A DNA stretch of 64,000 nt, from contig JAJDED010000021.1 of the NCBI GenBank assembly GCA_029259915.1, positions 27,176-91,175 of the forward strand, read 5' to 3'. The notes beneath the pieces are model-generated. The model did not search any database. It was not told the origin of the DNA and was given only the letters and a program-made list of their open reading frames with translations. This DNA comes from Planctomycetota bacterium (GTDB lineage: Bacteria; Planctomycetota; Planctomycetia; Pirellulales; Lacipirellulaceae). The position numbers were made by a program, and so were the translations under genes. Positions 63,893-64,000 of this stretch are shown here, in pieces; the stretch's first letter is position 1, and every line of letters begins with the position of its first letter.

Positions 63893-64000
63893 ATGGAATT
63901 ACGAGTTCCTCATCTCTGTTCGGTAGTGGCCTTTGGATGCCACGGCGTTGCGTTACGGACGATCGTATTGAGGATTGTGAGTAGCTTACGCATGCAGGCC
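63893..64000 (+). CDS. Possible start of a gene running off the window
   Basis: An ATG with AAGGA at good distance opens a 36-codon frame with no stop before the right edge (MELRVPHLCSVVAFGCHGVA...). It is mostly hydrophobic with several cysteines. Too little is visible to name it, and it may be spurious. Confidence 0.35.
   Translation, partial: MELRVPHLCSVVAFGCHGVALRTIVLRIVSSLRMQA

Overview
The window looks like a chromosomal segment of a planctomycete, most likely a Pirellulales-type bacterium. The clues are mixed-strand gene order, a tRNA-Ile/tRNA-Ala pair with no rRNA genes beside it, a PEP-CTERM protein, an Lpg1974-like porin with cysteine clusters, small secreted proteins, and many hairpin-forming repeats between genes. 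This placement is my inference; no 16S gene is present.

Layout. 1-6.5 kb: serine synthesis (serA partial, serC), two tRNAs, a secreted serine carboxypeptidase and ilvD. 6.7-18.2 kb: a methyltransferase, an ArsR/rhodanese/CoA-disulfide-reductase sulfur operon with repeated CGATAT operator-like sites, a glycosyltransferase, a response regulator divergent from a heme-c-type sensor kinase, a nitroreductase, a MoxR-like ATPase, a nucleotidyltransferase and a TPR lipoprotein. 18.2-24.7 kb: a possible structured RNA with terminator, rpmE, prfA-prmC, a DUF4261-type protein, an HD/OB phosphohydrolase, tRNA-Cys and two small helical proteins. 24.7-31 kb: SulP transporter plus beta-carbonic anhydrase, two small secreted proteins and uvrB.

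Two systems stand out. First, about 31.0-41.7 kb holds an apparent inserted island. It carries an IS21 IstA-like protein without its catalytic acidic residues, then four tightly packed genes: a membrane ferredoxin/flavoprotein/cytochrome-b-like fusion, a 23-CxxCH cytochrome, a predicted outer-membrane beta-barrel and a 25-CxxCH cytochrome containing seven tandem 48-residue di-heme repeats. Together they read as a route for electrons from NAD(P)H or quinol across both membranes (extracellular electron transfer). The island is bracketed by direct copies of the first 68 bp of uvrB; the right-hand copy is decayed and begins inside the stop codon of the last cytochrome gene.

Second, 56.2-61.6 kb holds a KamA-family radical SAM aminomutase converging on a four-gene operon for 3-oxoacid CoA-transferase A and B, a class III (beta-amino-acid type) aminotransferase and a PcaF-like thiolase. 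The chemistry chains logically: alpha-amino acid to beta-amino acid, to 3-oxoacid, to 3-oxoacyl-CoA, to acetyl-CoA plus a shorter acyl-CoA.

The rest comprises tRNA-Ser, a 55-residue protein, a prolyl oligopeptidase next to a radical SAM protein, a flavoprotein, YjbQ, a three-gene ABC-2 exporter, arsenate reductase, a Cys-rich porin, a PEP-CTERM protein, a toxin-antitoxin region with a frameshifted ParE toxin, nadC and a ComEA-like protein. Start sites were adjusted where a ribosome binding site or signal peptide pointed to an internal start. All family assignments come from reading motifs; no database search was run.
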